A stretch of DNA of 11,050 nt from Bacteroidota bacterium (GTDB lineage: Bacteria > Bacteroidota > Bacteroidia > NS11-12g > UBA955). The notes under the pieces were generated by a model. The model saw nothing but the letters and a program-made list of their open reading frames with translations, had not been told where the DNA came from and did not search any database. The DNA is taken from assembly GCA_018969565.1 (NCBI GenBank), contig JAGWYC010000044.1, positions 1-11,050 of the forward strand, given 5' to 3'. Position numbers and translations under genes: made by a program. Below, in pieces: positions 1 to 6,731 of the stretch (position 1 is its first letter; each line of letters opens with the position of its first letter).

Positions 1-194
1 AAGGAAGCGGACTGGGACTGGCTCATGGCATGAACCAGATTGGGGCGTTCAGGCCCTCGAATAAGGATGAACAGTTGAGTAATCTGTATTATGTAGGCGC
101 CAGCACAGTGCCCGGTACCGGATTGCCCATTGTAGTCATAGGTTCAAAACTCGTAACAGAAAGGATTACCCATGAGCATGGAACTGTATCATAA
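1..194 (+). CDS. crtI: Phytoene desaturase (CrtI family), C-terminal end only
   Basis: The reading frame is open from base 3 and ends at TAA 192-194; the start lies off the left edge, so only about 63 residues are seen. The visible part contains NLYYVGASTVPGTGLPIVV, the C-terminal FAD-binding signature of CrtI-type carotenoid desaturases (usually VGAxTxPGxGxPxV). Known family role: FAD-dependent desaturation of phytoene to neurosporene or lycopene at the membrane. The stop lies 23 bases inside crtB, so the two genes are surely co-transcribed and probably translationally coupled. The related desaturases CrtN and CrtD share this C-terminal signature, but the following phytoene synthase gene makes CrtI the best choice. 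Confidence 0.85.
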   Translation, partial: GSGLGLAHGMNQIGAFRPSNKDEQLSNLYYVGASTVPGTGLPIVVIGSKLVTERITHEHGTVS

Positions 195-1011
195 AACGGC
201 GCTGGCCTGCAGCAAAAGGGTGGCGCTGAACTACAGCACTTCCTTTTCCCTGGGCATCAGGATGCTTTCCAGCGATTATCGCTGGGCTATCTACGCTGTT
301 TACGGATTTGTTCGTTTGGCCGATGAAGTGGTGGACACCTTCCATGAACACGATAAGGCTACATTGTTGGCTGACTTTAAGAAGGAAACTTACAGAGCCA
401 TCCGTGAAGGCATCAGCACCAATCCTATCCTGCATTCTTTTCAAATGGCCTGCCGTGAGTTCAATATCGGCGAGGAATTGATTGAGCCGTTCTTCAACAG
501 CATGGAAGAAGACCTTCAAAGTGCCACGCACAATGCCGGTTCCTACGAAGAGTACATTTACGGTTCTGCGGAAGTGGTGGGATTGATGTGCCTCAAGGTG
601 TTTTGTCATGGAAACCAGGAGCGCTACGATTATTTCGTGCCTTCAGCCCGTGCCCTCGGCGCAGCTTTTCAAAAGGTGAACTTCATTCGCGACCTGAAGA
701 GCGACTTCGATGAACGCGGCAGGGTTTATTTCCCCGGTGTGGACTTCTCGGCGTTTAACGACCACCAGAAAATGGACATCATCGCCGACATCAAGAAGGA
801 TTTTGACCTGGCCTATCAGGGCATCAAGAAGCTGCCTATCGGCTGTCGTTTCGGGGTTTATACGGCTTATCGCTATTATCTGAAGTTGCTGGAGAAGATT
901 GAGCGTTCTACCGTGCAGCATATCATGGAAGAGCGCATACGCATTCCCGATTCACAAAAAATGACCCTGCTGCTGAAAAGCTACCTGCGGGTGAAGGTGA
1001 ACGTGCTGTAA
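172..1011 (+). CDS. crtB: Phytoene synthase (squalene/phytoene synthase family)
   Basis: This 279-residue protein should join two geranylgeranyl diphosphates head to head into phytoene, the first committed carotenoid step. Both Mg-diphosphate-binding aspartate motifs are present: DEVVD at residues 51-55 and DLKSDFDERGR starting at residue 174, the latter inside the family signature QKVNFIRDLKSDFDERGRV. Length matches the compact CrtB of Bacteroidota. The ATG at 172 is chosen because it follows a purine-rich AGAAAGGA (from 157); a second in-frame ATG two codons later (178) is also possible. It overlaps the crtI end by 23 bases. No cyclase or hydroxylase gene follows: the next gene is on the opposite strand. 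Squalene or diapophytoene synthases share the fold, but the CrtI neighbour favours CrtB. Confidence 0.95.
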   Translation: MSMELYHKTALACSKRVALNYSTSFSLGIRMLSSDYRWAIYAVYGFVRLADEVVDTFHEHDKATLLADFKKETYRAIREGISTNPILHSFQMACREFNIGEELIEPFFNSMEEDLQSATHNAGSYEEYIYGSAEVVGLMCLKVFCHGNQERYDYFVPSARALGAAFQKVNFIRDLKSDFDERGRVYFPGVDFSAFNDHQKMDIIADIKKDFDLAYQGIKKLPIGCRFGVYTAYRYYLKLLEKIERSTVQHIMEERIRIPDSQKMTLLLKSYLRVKVNVL

Positions 1012-1115
1012 CAGCTTAAACCGCTGCAGGATTTTCTGCCTCAAAGAACCAGGTCCTTATTGCTTTCTTTATCCGCCGGATTGATGTCATCCCTTCCGGA
1101 AGAGCATTAAATCAA

Positions 1116-1128
1116 ACCCCGACGGGGT
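1116..1128 (-). terminator. Possible terminator of the mpl/DUF4846 transcript
   Basis: ACCCC and GGGGT form a perfect five-pair stem around a three-base loop. Read on the minus strand it is followed by TTGATTTAAT and lies seven bases past the stop of the DUF4846 gene. The stem is short and the T run broken, so it is weak. It lies in the 123-base gap between two converging genes, and on the plus strand it could also serve crtB, with less of a T tract. Confidence 0.35.
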
Positions 1129-1134
1129 GTCATT

Positions 1135-2013
1135 TCAAAAACGCCGCAACTGGTTGTACGCGAATGTCCACTCCGGTGTAATGAGTTCACTTCTGGCTAA
1201 AGGCACCCTGAACCACGGCGATATATCTGCTTCCTCATAATTACGCAGAATATGCATGTCCTGAGCAGGCATATAACTCTGCGCCAGCATAAAGAGCCGA
1301 TTCCCGCTGCTGTCGGTGCAGACATCCATCACAATGACCGCATGTCCGGGGCTTCCGCCCTTGATCCAAACGTCACCGGGCATCACTTCTGAGGCGGGCA
1401 CAGGGCGCAGTTCCTTTTCCAGCGAAGCCGTTCCTGCAAACATGAACACCTGGCTGAGCCAGGCATCAAAACTACTTCTGCCTGCATCCGGCGTTTGTGT
1501 GCATGCCCAACTGCTTTGGTTGCCGTTCATTTTTACCCGGCATCCCTGCATCCAGCGGTCAAACCCGCAACGGAAACCGCTGACGAAGTTGAAATGCATG
1601 AGGCTGTATTCCTTTCGGGAATAAAGGTATTCCGAACGAAGTCGCATCACGGCATCAGCGCACTGCTGCAAGTCTTCTTTGCCGGTGCTGAGTTCCATTA
1701 CGGCGGCGTGGGCTGCATGCTCCTTGATATTTCCATCGTAAAACCGAACGGGTGTACCATGTGGCTTCAAAGGAAAATGCCCAAGAAAATAGGCAAAACT
1801 CCCGCTGTCGTGCTGCATGCGCGTGTAGCCATCCGGGCAGGAGAATCGTGTGGATACCAAATTGCCCTGAACAGTTGCCGGTGGCTTTCGATTGCTTTCC
1901 GGATTGGTGCTTGCGCTTTTACCTGCGCCTTCAATCGCGTTCTGGCCGCAGCCGGTACCTGAACTTATTGATAACAGCAAGAAGAGTGAAAAGATCTTTA
2001 TCTGCATATACAT
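1135..2013 (-). CDS. DUF4846 family lipoprotein, possible papain-like cysteine hydrolase
   Basis: The 292-residue protein has a hydrophobic N-terminus (residues 5-19) ending at Cys22 in SGTGC, a relaxed lipobox, so it is probably a lipoprotein. Its body matches my memory of DUF4846, a Bacteroidota family of unknown function: LKPHGTPVRFYDG (82-94), DLQQCADAVMRLRSEYLY (114-131), GDVWIKGGSPGHAVIVMDV (213-231), LAQSYMPAQDMHIL (243-256) and a terminal PEW...RF. The GDV...GHAVIV strand pattern followed by a Gln (246) resembles the His and third-residue strands of NlpC/P60 and CHAP hydrolases, and Cys118 heads a predicted helix; a catalytic role for C118/H224/Q246 is my inference. The ATG at 2013 is one base after the stop of the Mur ligase gene, so the two are an operon and a role in peptidoglycan processing is plausible. 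An in-frame ATG at 2007 is an alternative start. No Shine-Dalgarno site is visible. Confidence 0.85.
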   Translation of the reverse strand: MYMQIKIFSLFLLLSISSGTGCGQNAIEGAGKSASTNPESNRKPPATVQGNLVSTRFSCPDGYTRMQHDSGSFAYFLGHFPLKPHGTPVRFYDGNIKEHAAHAAVMELSTGKEDLQQCADAVMRLRSEYLYSRKEYSLMHFNFVSGFRCGFDRWMQGCRVKMNGNQSSWACTQTPDAGRSSFDAWLSQVFMFAGTASLEKELRPVPASEVMPGDVWIKGGSPGHAVIVMDVCTDSSGNRLFMLAQSYMPAQDMHILRNYEEADISPWFRVPLARSELITPEWTFAYNQLRRF

Positions 2014-2014
2014 G

Positions 2015-3367
2015 TTATGAATTGGAGTCGTTTTCTATCAGTACGGCAATATCCATGTCATCAAATTTGCCCGAACTCATGAGCAGTAAAACGACCGGTT
2101 TCCCGCTTAATTGTATGGCATCGCGGAGCGCGGAAGACAAATTGTTGCCATCGTGAAACACCCTTGCCGAAAATGTTTCGGCAACATCCTTGTCTTCGAG
2201 CACGGGCAGCCGCTTCAGTGCAAAAACATGCGGGTCGAGCAGTACCATACGCACATCGGCATCATCCATGCAGCCCCGATAATCCGGCAGGAAGTCTTTG
2301 GAAAGACTGCTGAAGGTATGCAGTTCGTAAGCTGCAATCAGTTGCCTGTCCGGGAATTGCTGCCGCACCGCCTGCACCGTGGCTTTGAGCTTGCTCGGGG
2401 CATGGGCAAAATCCCGGTACACATTCAATACAGCGCTTTGGTGCATACATTCCAGCCGCTTTGCAGTGCCGGTAAAACTTCCAATAGCGGTGAGAAATTC
2501 GTGTTCGGAGATGCCGAGTTCCCTGCAAACCAGCATGGCGGCATTCAGGTTTTGCATGTTGTGGGCGCCGAAGATGGACAAAGGGTAATCACGCTCTTCA
2601 AAGCTGGCTGTGGTGCGGCCGTCTTCTACACGGGCAGCAATGCCTTGATAGGGGAGGTTTCTCAGGTTGCATCCCTGCATGATTTCCCGCAGCGCCGGAT
2701 CTCCTTCATACCAAACCAGCGTTGCATCAGGTTCCATCGAGCCGATAAACTTGCGGAATTGTTCATCATACAGCTCCCGGGTAGGGAACACATTGATATG
2801 ATCCCAGGAAATCCCGGTAATCACCGCCAGATGCGGATGGTAATGCAGAAATTTAGGAGTGGGGTCCAGCGCGCTGGTGAGGTATTCGTCGCCTTCCAGA
2901 ATCACCAGCGGCGCGTTGCTCATGCGCACCATGCGTTCAAAGCCTTCGAGTTGTGAACCTACAAGATAGTCGAAATCCATTCCCTGATGGCGCAATACGT
3001 GCATAATCATGGCGGTGGTGCTGGTTTTTCCGTGACTTCCCGCCACCACTACGCGTTTTTTATTTTTACTGTGTTCGTACAGATATTCCGGAAAAGAAAA
3101 GATCGGCAATCCCAGATCCTTTGCGCGTGCCAGTTCAGGGTTGTCGCTGCGCGCATGCATGCCGAGTATCACCTGGTCAATGTTCGTTGTAATGCGTTCA
3201 GGATGCCAGCCCAGGGAATCAGGCAGCAGCCCGGCGCGTTCCAGCCGGCTGCGTGCAGGGTCGAAAATTTCATCATCGCTGCCGCTTACCCTGTGGCCCA
3301 GCTGTTGCAGTTCCAACGCCAGATTGTGCATCACGGCACCGCCAATGGCTATAAAATGTATCCGCAT
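2015..3367 (-). CDS. mpl: Mur ligase, Mpl-like (UDP-MurNAc:peptide ligase)
   Basis: This 450-residue protein is a three-domain Mur ligase. The N-terminal UDP-binding Rossmann part starts MRIHFIAIGG. The ATP P-loop GSHGKTST lies at residues 110-117, EGDEY at 158-162, WDHINVFPT at 188-196, GAHNMQN at 267-273, and the C-terminal domain carries DFAHAPSKL at 319-327. Mpl normally reattaches the recycled tripeptide L-Ala-D-Glu-meso-DAP to UDP-MurNAc in the cytoplasm; MurC adds L-alanine. The N-terminal HFIAIGG start and EGDEY with a following FLHYHPHLAVITGISWDH match the Mpl-like ligases annotated in Bacteroidota as peptidoglycan synthetase rather than MurC. Exact peptide substrate is not shown by the sequence. 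It heads a minus-strand pair with the DUF4846 gene, and its promoter must lie in the 76-base gap shared with kmo; no exact -7 element is seen there for it. Confidence 0.88.
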   Translation of the reverse strand: MRIHFIAIGGAVMHNLALELQQLGHRVSGSDDEIFDPARSRLERAGLLPDSLGWHPERITTNIDQVILGMHARSDNPELARAKDLGLPIFSFPEYLYEHSKNKKRVVVAGSHGKTSTTAMIMHVLRHQGMDFDYLVGSQLEGFERMVRMSNAPLVILEGDEYLTSALDPTPKFLHYHPHLAVITGISWDHINVFPTRELYDEQFRKFIGSMEPDATLVWYEGDPALREIMQGCNLRNLPYQGIAARVEDGRTTASFEERDYPLSIFGAHNMQNLNAAMLVCRELGISEHEFLTAIGSFTGTAKRLECMHQSAVLNVYRDFAHAPSKLKATVQAVRQQFPDRQLIAAYELHTFSSLSKDFLPDYRGCMDDADVRMVLLDPHVFALKRLPVLEDKDVAETFSARVFHDGNNLSSALRDAIQLSGKPVVLLLMSSGKFDDMDIAVLIENDSNS

Positions 3368-3405
3368 CAGGTGGTGAAATTAAGACCATTTTATGTGATC
3401 TGTCA

Positions 3406-3436
3406 GTTGCATGATTCACAGGGGGCTATAATTTTG
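3406..3436 (+). promoter_or_regulatory. Bacteroidota-type promoter for kmo
   Basis: GTTG (3406-3409) and TAATTTTG (3429-3436) are separated by 19 bases. This fits the housekeeping sigma consensus of Bacteroidota, a TTTG/TTG -33 box and TAnnTTTG -7 box about 19-20 bases apart. The -7 box ends seven bases before the kmo ATG, so transcription should start at, or within a few bases of, the start codon, giving a leaderless or nearly leaderless message. The site lies in the 76-base divergent gap with the Mur ligase gene. Confidence 0.6.
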
Positions 3437-3443
3437 ACCCCTG

Positions 3444-4769
3444 ATGAAAATTGGATTGGTAGGAGGGGGGCTTTCCGGCTCTCTGTTGGCTGTTTATCTG
3501 GCCAAGCGCGGTTATGAAGTGCATCTTTTTGAACGCCGTGCCGACATGCGCACCGGACACTACGAAGGCGGTAGAAGTATTAACCTGGCCCTGAGCAACA
3601 GAGGTATCCGGGCGCTGGAACGGGTTGGTCTCGATGTTCCGGTACTGGAACAGGCGGTGCCCATGTATGGTCGCATGATGCATGCCCTCGACGGCAGCCT
3701 CAGCTATCAACCTTATGGAAAAGACGGTCAGGCGATTTATTCTGTATCGCGCGGCGGCCTGAATGTGCAATTGCTGCAGTTGGCCGATAAATACCCGAAT
3801 ATCCACCTGTATTTCAATCATCGTTGTACCCAGGCCGATCTGGAAAGCGCTACCGCCGATTTTATAGACAACGAAGGCGGCGTGGTGAGTTTCAGCGGCG
3901 ATTATCTCATTGGTACCGACGGGGCCTTCAGCGCGGTGCGTGATGCCTTTCAGCGCTCAGGCAGATTCAATTATTCCCAGGATTATATCGAGCATGGATA
4001 TAAAGAACTGGAAATTCTTCCCACGCCCGATGGCGGTTTTGCCATGGAGAAGAACTGCCTGCATATCTGGCCCAGGGCTTCCTACATGCTGATTGCCCTG
4101 CCTAATCCGGATGGCAGCTTCACCTGTACCCTGTTTTTTCCCTGGGAAGGTGAAACCAGCTTTGCCAGCCTGAAAGATGATCAGGCTGTGGAGCAATTTA
4201 TCAGGCAGAATTTCCCTGATGCTGTTCCGCTCATGCCGAATTATCTGAGGGATTTCAACCAAAATCCCACAGGCAATCTGGTAACGATGCGAAGCTATCC
4301 CTGGGTGAAAGGCAAAACAGCCCTGCTCGGCGATGCAGCCCATGCCATCGTGCCTTTTTATGGTCAGGGTATGAACTGTTCGTTTGAGGATTGTCTGGTG
4401 ATGGACGACTGCATTGAAACATACGGCGGAGATATTTCAAGAGCCTTTTCTGCCTATCAGGAACTGCGCAAGCCCAACGCCGATGCCATTGCGAATCTGG
4501 CTCTGCAGAACTTTGTGGAAATGCGCGACCTGGTGGGGGATGCCGACTTTCTTCATAAGAAGCACATTGAACACGAACTTACCGAGTTGTATCCGCATCG
4601 CTTCCGCAGCCAATATGAGTTGGTGGCTTTCAGCCAGGAGCCTTACAGTTTTGCGCTGGCTCAGGGCGACCGAAACAATGCCCTTCTGGAGCATATTATT
4701 TCCAATAAACTGGAATCTAAACTGTCAGACACCTTGCTGATGGAAAAACTGATGGATCAGTATCTTTGA
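3444..4769 (+). CDS. kmo: Kynurenine 3-monooxygenase
   Basis: This FAD and NADPH-dependent enzyme hydroxylates L-kynurenine to 3-hydroxykynurenine, on the route from tryptophan to quinolinate/NAD or to catabolism. At 441 residues it has the family's usual length. Visible marks: dinucleotide-binding GGGLSG at 7-12 with acidic E30 at the second strand end; GRSINLALSNRGIRAL at 43-58; GTDGAFSAVR at 157-166; and LLGDAAHAIVPFYGQGMN at 294-311, the flavin-ribityl motif. R77 in GRMMH and Y91 in QPYG have the same 14-residue spacing as the known kynurenine-binding Arg and Tyr of human KMO (R85/Y99), supporting true KMO activity over a generic aromatic hydroxylase. No other kynurenine-pathway gene is in the window. 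The start ATG follows a strong promoter directly and has no Shine-Dalgarno site. Confidence 0.95.
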   Translation: MKIGLVGGGLSGSLLAVYLAKRGYEVHLFERRADMRTGHYEGGRSINLALSNRGIRALERVGLDVPVLEQAVPMYGRMMHALDGSLSYQPYGKDGQAIYSVSRGGLNVQLLQLADKYPNIHLYFNHRCTQADLESATADFIDNEGGVVSFSGDYLIGTDGAFSAVRDAFQRSGRFNYSQDYIEHGYKELEILPTPDGGFAMEKNCLHIWPRASYMLIALPNPDGSFTCTLFFPWEGETSFASLKDDQAVEQFIRQNFPDAVPLMPNYLRDFNQNPTGNLVTMRSYPWVKGKTALLGDAAHAIVPFYGQGMNCSFEDCLVMDDCIETYGGDISRAFSAYQELRKPNADAIANLALQNFVEMRDLVGDADFLHKKHIEHELTELYPHRFRSQYELVAFSQEPYSFALAQGDRNNALLEHIISNKLESKLSDTLLMEKLMDQYL

Positions 4770-4788
4770 GGCGGAAGCCCTTCGGGCT
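4761..4788 (+). promoter_or_regulatory. Possible internal promoter and hairpin between kmo and protease gene
   Basis: TATCTTTG (4761-4768), which overlaps the kmo stop codon, is an exact match to the TAnnTTTG -7 element. The nearest upstream TTG (4734-4736) is 24 bases away, which is longer than ideal. Just after it AGCCC-TTC-GGGCT (4776-4788) forms a five-pair hairpin ending eight bases before the protease ATG. It may separate protease expression from kmo or hinder ribosome access. Both elements are short enough to arise by chance. Confidence 0.3.
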
Positions 4789-4796
4789 GATGCTTT

Positions 4797-6527
4797 ATGA
4801 AGAAGATATCCCTATTCTGTTCAGGCCTCTTTGCGTTGCTGAATATCCTCCCGGCGCAGGATTTCTGTTCCTTGGTTCATATTCCGCTGGAGCAAAGAAT
4901 GGCGCAGGCGGATGTGGTGGTTTCCGCGAAACTGATGCGGCAGGAGTGCTTCCGCGACCTTCGCGACAACCGAATTTATACCCGGAATTTCTTGGTTCCT
5001 GAGGCGGCCTGGAAAGGCTTGTCGTCATTGCCGGCTGCTTTTGAAATAATTACAGAAGGCGGTATGCTTGATGGGGAAGGGATGAGTTATACCAATACGC
5101 TGATGCCCAGGGTTGGTGATGAGGGTATCTGGTTCCTTTACCGGGATGCAAGCCGCGGCGGATTTCTTCCTTACGCCAGTTTGCAGGGTCTGTTACGCAA
5201 ACACGAGGATGCCTATTACGAGTACAACGGCAGCCTTCTGGGTAAAGTTTCAGATTTTATGGCGTTGCCCTCCGTGCTCGCAGAAAAGCAGGAATTGCCC
5301 AAGCCGGCCGGCAGTGCTCAGGCGGTAGCAGCAGGTGCCATCAATTTCAGTCCTAAGAACGCCATTGCAGGCATCGGACAGGTGCTTACCATTACCGGCA
5401 GCGGCTTTGGCGCCACGCAAGGTACCGGTTATGTAGCCCTGAATCCCAATGGGATGGGTTTCAGTGACCCCATCGTGTCGGCTACCTTCCGCTACATTTC
5501 CTGGAGCGATTCGAAAATTGAAGTAGAAATACCTTCGGGATTCAGCACCAAAATCAGGGTTGTCGGCAGTTCAGGCGTGCAGGAGTCAGCCGATACACTG
5601 CATATTCTGGCCAATGTGTCTATGAGGCAATACAATCCGGCGGATTTTTTCTACCTGAACAATCAGAATACCGCAGGCGGCTACTATTGGACCATGCACC
5701 ACGACATCCGGAACAATAGTGCGGCCAAACAGGCCACCGAAGACGTGTTCCGCCACTTCCGCTGCCGCACGGGCGTGCATTATACCCTGCAGAACAGCGG
5801 TACTTCGGCGCGCTTTAACCTGGGCGACAACGTACAATCCATAGCTTTTGATACTATTGGCAGTGAGTTATCTTCAGGTATTGTGGCTCGCTACGAACAA
5901 CTGTGGAGCTCCTGCATCCTGGGTTCTGAGACCTTTTATTATGTGCGCTCACAAGAGTTACGCTTCTCGTCCAAATTCGATTATTACTACGGCACCGGAG
6001 CCGTTCCGGCAGGGAAAACCAAGTTTCGCTACGTGATGATGCACGAATTGGGCCATTCACTGCAATTGGGACATGTGAATGAAGAAGGGCAAACCATGCA
6101 TCCCATCGTGGACAATCTGCCAGCCACCAAGTGGAACAAGCGCGATACGCTGACCAAGGAAGAAATTCAGGCCGGTTCTTATCTGGTGAAGCAATCCCGC
6201 GATTTCAGTTTCCGCGCCTGTGGCCTTCTGCCCATGTTACAACCTGCCAATTGCAGCGATGTTTACGGCAGCGCCAGCAGTGTACAGGATGCCTCATTTG
6301 AAGCTATTGAAGTTTATCCCAATCCGGCTGCAGATCTGCTGAACTTCCGCGGAATGCCTGCCGGAGTAACACATTTTGCCTTGTTCAGCAGCGATGGTAG
6401 CTTATACAGCAGCGGGAAAGCAGACGCAAGCACCCAGGTTTCGCTGCAGGGGCTTCCCTCAGGATGTTATTTCCTGAGTCTGGAACATCAGGGCAGGCGC
6501 AGCATGCACAAAGTGCTGAAGCTGTAA
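4797..6527 (+). CDS. Secreted matrixin-like zinc metalloprotease with IPT/TIG domain and T9SS tail
   Basis: The 576-residue protein starts with a signal peptide (1-20, cleavage near LPA|Q). Residues 22-165 form a domain I do not recognise by name; its pattern (ADVVVSAK...RIYTRN...FEIITEGG...GDEGIWFLY) recurs in exported Bacteroidota proteins. An IPT/TIG immunoglobulin-like fold spans about 182-272 (INFSPKNAIAGIGQVLTITGSGFG...). The catalytic region, about 295-475, has HELGHSLQLGH at 416-426, giving zinc ligands H416, H420, H426 and base E417. A Met-turn follows at M434 (TMHP), eight residues after the third His, the spacing of matrix metalloproteases (M10A). The usual Gly of HExxHxxGxxH is Gln423 here. 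The C-terminus has IEVYPNP (504-510) and ends SGCYFLSL...HKVLKL, a type-A T9SS sorting domain, so the protein should cross the outer membrane. It begins 27 bases after kmo with no Shine-Dalgarno site. Confidence 0.85.
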   Translation: MKKISLFCSGLFALLNILPAQDFCSLVHIPLEQRMAQADVVVSAKLMRQECFRDLRDNRIYTRNFLVPEAAWKGLSSLPAAFEIITEGGMLDGEGMSYTNTLMPRVGDEGIWFLYRDASRGGFLPYASLQGLLRKHEDAYYEYNGSLLGKVSDFMALPSVLAEKQELPKPAGSAQAVAAGAINFSPKNAIAGIGQVLTITGSGFGATQGTGYVALNPNGMGFSDPIVSATFRYISWSDSKIEVEIPSGFSTKIRVVGSSGVQESADTLHILANVSMRQYNPADFFYLNNQNTAGGYYWTMHHDIRNNSAAKQATEDVFRHFRCRTGVHYTLQNSGTSARFNLGDNVQSIAFDTIGSELSSGIVARYEQLWSSCILGSETFYYVRSQELRFSSKFDYYYGTGAVPAGKTKFRYVMMHELGHSLQLGHVNEEGQTMHPIVDNLPATKWNKRDTLTKEEIQAGSYLVKQSRDFSFRACGLLPMLQPANCSDVYGSASSVQDASFEAIEVYPNPAADLLNFRGMPAGVTHFALFSSDGSLYSSGKADASTQVSLQGLPSGCYFLSLEHQGRRSMHKVLKL

Positions 6528-6543
6528 AGCGTATTCAGCGCTT
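6527..6543. terminator. Possible shared terminator between converging genes
   Basis: AAGCG (6527-6531) and CGCTT (6539-6543) pair across a seven-base loop and are followed on the plus strand by CTTCTTATT. The stem covers the end of the protease stop codon and the stop end of the small membrane-protein gene; only seven bases separate the two genes. The stem has five pairs and a poor T tract, so this is tentative. Confidence 0.25.
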
Positions 6544-6729
6544 CTTCTTATTGGCCTCTTCCAGGCTGTCGATTAAGTTCAGGTCGTACTTTGTACGACC
6601 GCGGAGTTCTTCTTTTTTGATTAAGGGGGCATTTTTTACGTAGCCCCTGAACATCACGTAGCCGCTGCCCAACACGGCAATCAGGAATATGATGGCTACG
6701 ATGAGTTTATTTCTTTTTGATTGATTCAT
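6535..6729 (-). CDS. Small single-pass membrane protein of unknown function
   Basis: I do not recognise this 64-residue protein. Basic residues (NQSKRNK) precede one hydrophobic segment at about 9-27 (LIVAIIFLIAVLGSGYVMF), followed by a charged tail that includes LRGRTKYDLNLIDSLEEANKKKR. This suggests one inner-membrane helix; orientation is unclear because both flanks are basic. The ATG at 6729 is two bases after the dehydrogenase stop, so the two are one transcription unit. The tight spacing and clean helix with charged flanks favour a real gene over chance. The ORF is short and family conservation cannot be judged here. Confidence 0.65.
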   Translation of the reverse strand: MNQSKRNKLIVAIIFLIAVLGSGYVMFRGYVKNAPLIKKEELRGRTKYDLNLIDSLEEANKKKR

Positions 6730-6731
6730 AT

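Noticed and set aside
1495..1962. Antisense frames opposite the DUF4846 gene (also 1316-1624 and 1752-2156)
   Set aside because: The minus-strand frame has lipoprotein signal and family motifs throughout; these are shadows without family resemblance.
2111..2956. Long open frame (281 codons) on the plus strand opposite the Mur ligase gene
   Set aside because: It lies wholly antisense to a confidently identified enzyme; its translation has no recognisable domain and looks like a codon-bias shadow.
2987..3517. Open frame of 176 codons on the plus strand spanning the mpl start, the divergent gap and the kmo start
   Set aside because: It crosses two well-supported genes and their promoter region and its product resembles nothing coherent.
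4766..5002. Alternative frame overlapping the protease start and the kmo end
   Set aside because: Its product has no signal or domain, while the frame starting at 4797 begins with a classic signal peptide.
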